Below, one piece after another: positions 7,304 to 9,567 of a stretch of DNA of 9,567 nt (position 1 is the stretch's first letter; each line of letters opens with the position of its first letter). The position numbers and the translations under genes were made by a program. The DNA is from DASVHF01 sp036382695. GTDB taxonomy: Bacteria; Patescibacteriota; Microgenomatia; Woykebacterales; RBG-16-39-9b. The notes under the pieces are model-generated. The model was not told the origin of the DNA, ran no database searches, and saw only the letters and a program-made list of their open reading frames with translations. The stretch is taken from contig DASVHF010000034.1 in the NCBI GenBank assembly GCA_036382695.1, forward strand, positions 1-9,567, in the 5' to 3' direction.

Positions 7304-7867
7304 CTACCGAACGCTTGGTTCTTTCGGCGAGTTCCGACGAGTCAGTAGATAGAAGAGCAAATGGCTGCTAACAACCGCTCCGAATCCCACCCAAAAGTAA
7401 AATAAATGTGGAGGGAGTCGCGGTATTGGGGTGTGCCCGCTTAGCAGATTTTGCTCCATCGGAACAGTGAAGGTATCTCCAGAAAACGACTCTGGAAATC
7501 CTACTATCTGGCCGAAGCCTGGATCCACTGGTACTCTCGCCCAAACCCCCGTCTGAGGGTAAGCCGGATCAGGTGCCCAGTAGAACAGGAAGTTCTCGTC
7601 GACTAGGTCGTACGACCAAAAACCGTAGACGATCTCTGGGTAGTCTCGACTCTTAAACTCCCCCAGAGGAACGGTCTTGATCTCTCTTGAGCTGGTTATA
7701 TCGTCGTCCAAATGAACAAGAACTTCGAGGAAACTACCTTGGACGCCATTCTCAGGAATCCAAATCTGGTGGACCTCGAGTTCGTCGCCCTCGGGCAAGA
7801 AGAAGACAAGCACTGCGACAAGAGCGATCACCATCGGTGCTATGGAAACTACCAACTTCGCTATCAT
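7304..7867 (-). CDS. Unknown protein with N- and C-terminal membrane segments
   Basis: I do not recognise the family. The product has 187 residues. It has a hydrophobic segment at about 5-24, then a soluble part rich in aromatic residues, proline and acidic residues (about 25-153). A second membrane segment at about 155-176 leads to a short basic tail (TRRNSPKEPSVR). Basic residues near both ends suggest both termini are cytoplasmic and the middle is outside. No catalytic motif or cysteine pair is seen. A longer frame begins at 7897, but AAGGAG at 7875-7880 stands seven bases before the ATG at 7867, which is preferred. It follows a possible weak terminator and is followed by a strong one, so it may be monocistronic. 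Confidence 0.72.
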   Translation of the reverse strand: MIAKLVVSIAPMVIALVAVLVFFLPEGDELEVHQIWIPENGVQGSFLEVLVHLDDDITSSREIKTVPLGEFKSRDYPEIVYGFWSYDLVDENFLFYWAPDPAYPQTGVWARVPVDPGFGQIVGFPESFSGDTFTVPMEQNLLSGHTPIPRLPPHLFYFWVGFGAVVSSHLLFYLLTRRNSPKEPSVR

Positions 7868-7874
7868 CTCACCT

Positions 7875-7880
7875 CTCCTT
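7875..7880 (-). promoter_or_regulatory. Shine-Dalgarno site deciding the start at 7867
   Basis: AAGGAG followed by seven bases and ATG at 7867 is close to ideal spacing. The alternative ATG at 7897 has no SD upstream of it. Confidence 0.75.
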
Positions 7881-7902
7881 TTAGCTGTTTTGGCCATTTC
7901 GT

Positions 7903-7934
7903 TTTAAAGAACACGAACCGATCGACTCGTGTTC
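7903..7934 (-). terminator. Perfect hairpin with short U tract, weak terminator or attenuator
   Basis: On the minus strand GAACACGA (7934-7927) and TCGTGTTC (7916-7909) form a perfect 8-bp stem around a 10-nt loop, followed by only TTT and then A residues. It occupies the same position relative to repeat copy B as the strong terminator does relative to copy A. It ends about 42 bases before the start codon at 7867, so it could be a leaky terminator of the upstream operon or an attenuator of the downstream gene. Confidence 0.5.
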
Positions 7935-7937
7935 CTC

Positions 7938-7989
7938 CCCAAGAAAACCTTGTTCGTGGTGAGCAAAGCCGAACCAAGATTTGCTTGGG
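7938..7989 (-). repeat. Copy B of the duplicated stem element
   Basis: Contains CCCAAGAAAACC (7938-7949) and GATTTGCTTGGG (7978-7989), identical to the arms of copy A, with 28 rather than 10 bases between. The extra bases allow an inner stem (TTGTTCG with CGAACCAA, one bulge). A partial third arm, GATTTGCGCTTGG, follows at about 7989-8001. Confidence 0.7.
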
Positions 7990-8010
7990 ATTTGCGCTTG
8001 GACAAAAGAT

Positions 8011-8037
8011 CCTATCGGCAAGCGCTGTGCCGGAAGG
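8011..8037 (-). other. Hairpin just after the gene ending at 8048
   Basis: CGGCA (8032-8028) and TGCCG (8020-8016) pair around a 7-nt loop, with outer CCT/AGG pairs across small internal loops. It begins about 11 bases after the stop codon and may stabilise the 3' end. No U tract follows immediately, so it is not called a terminator. Confidence 0.35.
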
Positions 8038-8047
8038 TACTCGACCT

Positions 8048-8296
8048 TCAATGATCCTGACTGTGTTGCCGAACCTCGATGGATCCTCCGCAATTTGGAC
8101 AGGCCTTGGGTATCTCTGAAAAAACCCAATCCCTGACACAGTCGCGGAAGCTCTGACTGCTGCACCGCCAGTAATCTGTTTTGTTTATTGGCGGGTTAAA
8201 CCGGCCGCAATGCGTGCAGTACCACTCGACATCGTCAGACATCACGTCTGTGCGTATCTCGTGACACCAGATGCACATACCGGTAACACCCATCAT
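8048..8296 (-). CDS. Small probable zinc-binding protein with CxxC pairs
   Basis: The product has 82 residues. C8-x2-C11 and C27-x2-C30 form a classic four-cysteine zinc ribbon. The second half has C45, C53 and C66-PN-C69-GG, which could make a second, less regular site. Zinc ribbons of this kind bind nucleic acid or protein, or serve as structural elements; no enzyme motif is seen. There is no signal or membrane segment, so it is probably cytoplasmic. The start overlaps the stop of the upstream membrane protein (ATGATG, overlap 8293-8296), so the two are probably co-translated and may act together. The family is not recognised. Confidence 0.7.
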   Translation of the reverse strand: MMGVTGMCIWCHEIRTDVMSDDVEWYCTHCGRFNPPINKTDYWRCSSQSFRDCVRDWVFSEIPKACPNCGGSIEVRQHSQDH

Positions 8297-8880
8297 ATTC
8301 CCCGCTCTCTACGCAGTACGATGACTGTTTCGTTCGGTGAAATCCGCCCCGGACTCTTGTCTACCCAAGGCGAGCGGTCTATTGCAACGCCTAGCACCCA
8401 AACACCAAGACCAGTGAATGCTAGAACCGCAGCCCATACCGGTTCTCGATCCGCAGCAACCGCGAAGAGCACCGTCACTACGAGGTAAAACATTACCCCG
8501 AAGATAAACGTGTGCCAGACTTCGCTCGGGTTGCGGACATCCTCCCATGTGAAGAACCCGGTCAGCAGGTTGTTCACCTGCAAACTGAACGAAATCACGT
8601 ATCCGAGGCAAATAACCAGTATATGCCACCAGAGTTCTGTGTAGAATCCGGTGAAGTTGCCATCGGAGACTACGATCGATGCAAATCCAGCAAGCACTGG
8701 AAGGCCGATCGTGTCCCCGATTTTGAAGCTCCAAAAGCGGCTGAAATAGAATTTCCGCTCCCCAAAGACTCGGATGAGCATGATTGCCCCAAAGTCGATG
8801 GCGAAAACGAGAAATCCTACCAGAGCTGGATGAAGCTTCCAGAAGAACGGAACAAAAGTCCCGAAATCTCCAGAAGACAA
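8293..8880 (-). CDS. Unknown five-segment membrane protein, TTG start
   Basis: This 195-residue protein has five probable membrane segments at about 19-38, 56-71, 84-102, 122-142 and 148-167. A polar C-terminal tail of about 25 residues ends in basic residues (LRRERG). Polar residues near or inside segments include D29, H86 and H123, and the loop 110-120 (FTWEDVRNPSE) is charged. I do not recognise the family. It could be a small channel, a transporter-like protein or an anchor for the zinc-ribbon protein encoded next. The TTG at 8880 follows GGAGGT by six bases in an ACGGAGGTGCT context like that of mreC. Its stop overlaps the next start by ATGA. Confidence 0.75.
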   Translation of the reverse strand: MSSGDFGTFVPFFWKLHPALVGFLVFAIDFGAIMLIRVFGERKFYFSRFWSFKIGDTIGLPVLAGFASIVVSDGNFTGFYTELWWHILVICLGYVISFSLQVNNLLTGFFTWEDVRNPSEVWHTFIFGVMFYLVVTVLFAVAADREPVWAAVLAFTGLGVWVLGVAIDRSPWVDKSPGRISPNETVIVLRRERGI

Positions 8881-8883
8881 ATC

Positions 8884-8894
8884 AGCACCTCCGT
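8884..8894 (-). promoter_or_regulatory. Shine-Dalgarno site of the TTG-start membrane protein gene
   Basis: ACGGAGGTGCT, identical to the mreC site, with GGAGGT six bases before TTG at 8880. No in-frame ATG lies near, so this site fixes the start. Confidence 0.75.
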
Positions 8895-8964
8895 ATTGCT
8901 AGAAACCTGGGTTGTCAATGTTCTAAGAGCACCAACCGAAGCTAATGCTCTCAATCAAATAAAC

Positions 8965-8975
8965 CACAGACTGTG
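8965..8975. other. Short palindrome CACAGACTGTG in an intergenic gap
   Basis: This is a perfect 5+1+5 palindrome in the 159-bp gap between the genes at 9040-9402 and 8293-8880. It could be a regulator binding site for the downstream pair, but no convincing promoter was found next to it. The rest of the gap holds a 7-bp hairpin (8993-9011) and a terminator-like structure (9001-9031). Confidence 0.2.
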
Positions 8976-9000
8976 ACTTACTTGATTTCTTTGTTCTTTT

Positions 9001-9031
9001 AAGTAAAGAACCCGCGGCGTTCAACGCTCGG
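9001..9031 (-). terminator. Weak terminator-like structure after the Cys-rich gene
   Basis: On the minus strand GCGTTGAACGC forms a 4-bp stem (GCGT/ACGC, 9017-9027) flanked by CCG/CGG pairing, followed by a T-rich TTCTTTACTT. The stem is short. The T-rich tail can also pair with AAAGAAC further on (8993-9011), so termination may be partial. Confidence 0.35.
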
Positions 9032-9039
9032 TAAAGAAA

Positions 9040-9402
9040 CTACTTGATGATACGGGCGATTTCTCCCTTGACGTTCTCTGGGTCCTCGGACTCCCAAGCT
9101 TTGGCAATAGCCTCGCGACATGGATCAACCCTTTCGGGGTGCTCCCTCAGCCAGATCAGAAGATCTGTCCGAAGTGTCGCGCAGTTTAGGTCGCAGTACC
9201 TGGTGATTATACCGTCCTCAACGACCCAGAACTTAATGTTGTTGTGAGTACCGCAAGTTCGGCATGCGTGCAAGCACGCACCAAACACTTTATTGCAGCT
9301 TCTGCCGTAAGGGCAAAAGTCCCACCGGACTTCCCTGACTTCGTACTCGTGGGTTTCCCCCCGAGCCCTAGCCAGATCGTGGAGCTTCTTAATAAGTTCC
9401 AC
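9040..9402 (-). CDS. Cys-rich probable zinc-binding protein, GTG start (possibly longer by frameshift)
   Basis: From GTG at 9402 the product has 120 residues. Cysteines at 30, 36, 43, 47 and 50, His45, then C70 and C74 could bind one or two zinc ions; C47-x2-C50 with C70-x3-C74 looks like a zinc ribbon. N- and C-terminal parts are helical and charged, with no signal or membrane segment. I do not recognise the family. AAAGGAG at 9409-9415 stands six bases before the GTG, supporting this start. The open frame continues upstream to 9468 as a Cys/Arg-rich stretch that does not look protein-like. Skipping one base near 9430 would instead join it to the ORF at 9425-9472, giving a smooth helical N-terminus (see findings). 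Confidence 0.7.
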   Translation of the reverse strand: MELIKKLHDLARARGETHEYEVREVRWDFCPYGRSCNKVFGACLHACRTCGTHNNIKFWVVEDGIITRYCDLNCATLRTDLLIWLREHPERVDPCREAIAKAWESEDPENVKGEIARIIK

Positions 9403-9408
9403 GCCACT

Positions 9409-9415
9409 CTCCTTT
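9409..9415 (-). promoter_or_regulatory. Shine-Dalgarno site for the GTG start at 9402
   Basis: AAAGGAG with a six-base spacer to GTG at 9402. It lies 10 bases after the stop of the short upstream ORF. If the frameshift model is right, this would be an internal coding purine tract instead. Confidence 0.55.
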
Positions 9416-9424
9416 CGGGCTACT

Positions 9425-9472
9425 TCAAGTGAGCACCTGACACAGCACCTCCGTAACATCCTCAGCAATCAT
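9425..9472 (-). CDS. 15-residue upstream ORF: leader peptide or frameshifted N-terminus
   Basis: ATG at 9472 opens a 15-codon frame (MIAEDVTEVLCQVLT) ending in TGA at 9425-9427. AAAGGAGGGTG, one of the best SD sites in the window, lies eight or more bases before it. The stop is 22 bases before the GTG start at 9402. There is no run of one amino acid as in classical attenuation leaders. Either it is a translated leader coupled to the next gene, or it is the true N-terminus of that gene, split by a +1 frameshift or a one-base sequence error. Confidence 0.45.
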   Translation of the reverse strand: MIAEDVTEVLCQVLT

Positions 9473-9567
9473 AATTGGTTCACCCTCCTTTATCGGCTAT
9501 TTTTGCCGTTGGATATCCAGATACTAAAAAGGCACCTGGTAACTGGCTTTAAATGTAGATCGCTTCG
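9473..9567 (-). other. Upstream region with SD site and small hairpin; no gene seen
   Basis: AAAGGAGGG (about 9484-9492) precedes the ATG at 9472. A small hairpin, CGGC-AAAAATA-GCCG (9494-9508), sits just upstream of that SD and could modulate access to it. TAGTAT near 9524 is a poor -10 with no good -35. Nothing else is supported up to the window end. Confidence 0.35.

Noticed and set aside
7868..7897. Longer start at 7897 for the gene ending at 7304
   Set aside because: The ATG at 7867 has an ideal AAGGAG SD, while 7897 has none; the extra residues are a basic stretch that overlaps the SD.
7881..8165. Minus-strand frames of 91-94 codons overlapping the spacer and the zinc-ribbon gene
   Set aside because: They run through the hairpins and repeat copy B, lack an SD, and overlap the better-supported gene at 8048-8296.
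8890..8918. Perfect TTGACA (8913-8918) on the minus strand as a promoter for the gene at 8880
   Set aside because: At the proper 17-base distance the -10 would be TACGGA, which is poor and overlaps the SD, leaving no room for a leader.
8993..9011. GTTCTTT/AAAGAAC hairpin as a terminator
   Set aside because: It is AT-rich and no U tract follows on either strand; it is kept only as part of the description of the gap.
1..9567. tRNA, rRNA, CRISPR array, insertion sequence or prophage genes
   Set aside because: None seen by reading: no regular spaced repeats, no transposase or integrase motifs, no recognisable tRNA or rRNA core sequences. A tRNAscan or Infernal run was not possible here.

Overview
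The window reads as a compact bacterial chromosome segment with every supported gene on the minus strand, so transcription runs from high to low coordinates. Its core is a cell-shape (elongasome) operon mreB-mreC-mreD-pbp2 (6953 to 2825). The standard genetic code fits throughout. Tight ATGA overlaps, a very short MreD, many small genes without recognisable families and a large modular surface protein next to the wall genes resemble candidate-phyla (Patescibacteria/CPR-type) genomes. That placement is an inference from style, not from a marker gene.

Layout, in the direction of transcription. (1) 9567-9040: a strong Shine-Dalgarno (SD) site and a 15-codon ORF, then a Cys-rich probable zinc-binding protein with its own SD and a GTG start. 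The two reading frames could instead be one gene joined by a +1 shift. (2) 8880-8048: a five-segment membrane protein with a TTG start, overlapping by ATGA a small protein with CxxC pairs. (3) 8047-7868: a structured spacer. (4) 7867-7304: a protein with a membrane segment at each end and an extracytoplasmic middle. (5) 7303-7148: a dense run of adjoining hairpins ending in a strong intrinsic terminator with a UUCG loop. (6) 7147-6954: the mreB leader, with a weak promoter candidate and a large imperfect inverted repeat. (7) 6953-2825: mreB, mreC, mreD and pbp2. (8) 2775 to beyond position 1: a membrane-anchored modular surface protein (glycoside-hydrolase-like barrel, Ig-like, DNRLRE-like, two fibronectin type III and a carboxypeptidase-regulatory-like domain), with its own promoter in the 49-bp gap after pbp2.

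The elongasome genes form one coherent unit. MreB filaments under the membrane would be linked through MreC and MreD to the PBP2 transpeptidase, which cross-links new peptidoglycan during elongation. The RodA glycosyltransferase partner is not in the window. The surface protein is probably exported and membrane-tethered, but its substrate is unknown. The upstream small genes have no function I can assign.

The least expected signals lie between genes. Two exact 12-mers recur in the same order at 7180-7213 and 7938-7989, forming a conserved stem that is each time followed by a different perfect hairpin. The 11-mer ACGGAGGTGCT occurs three times, twice as the SD of TTG-start genes. No tRNA, rRNA, CRISPR array, transposase or insertion sequence was found.
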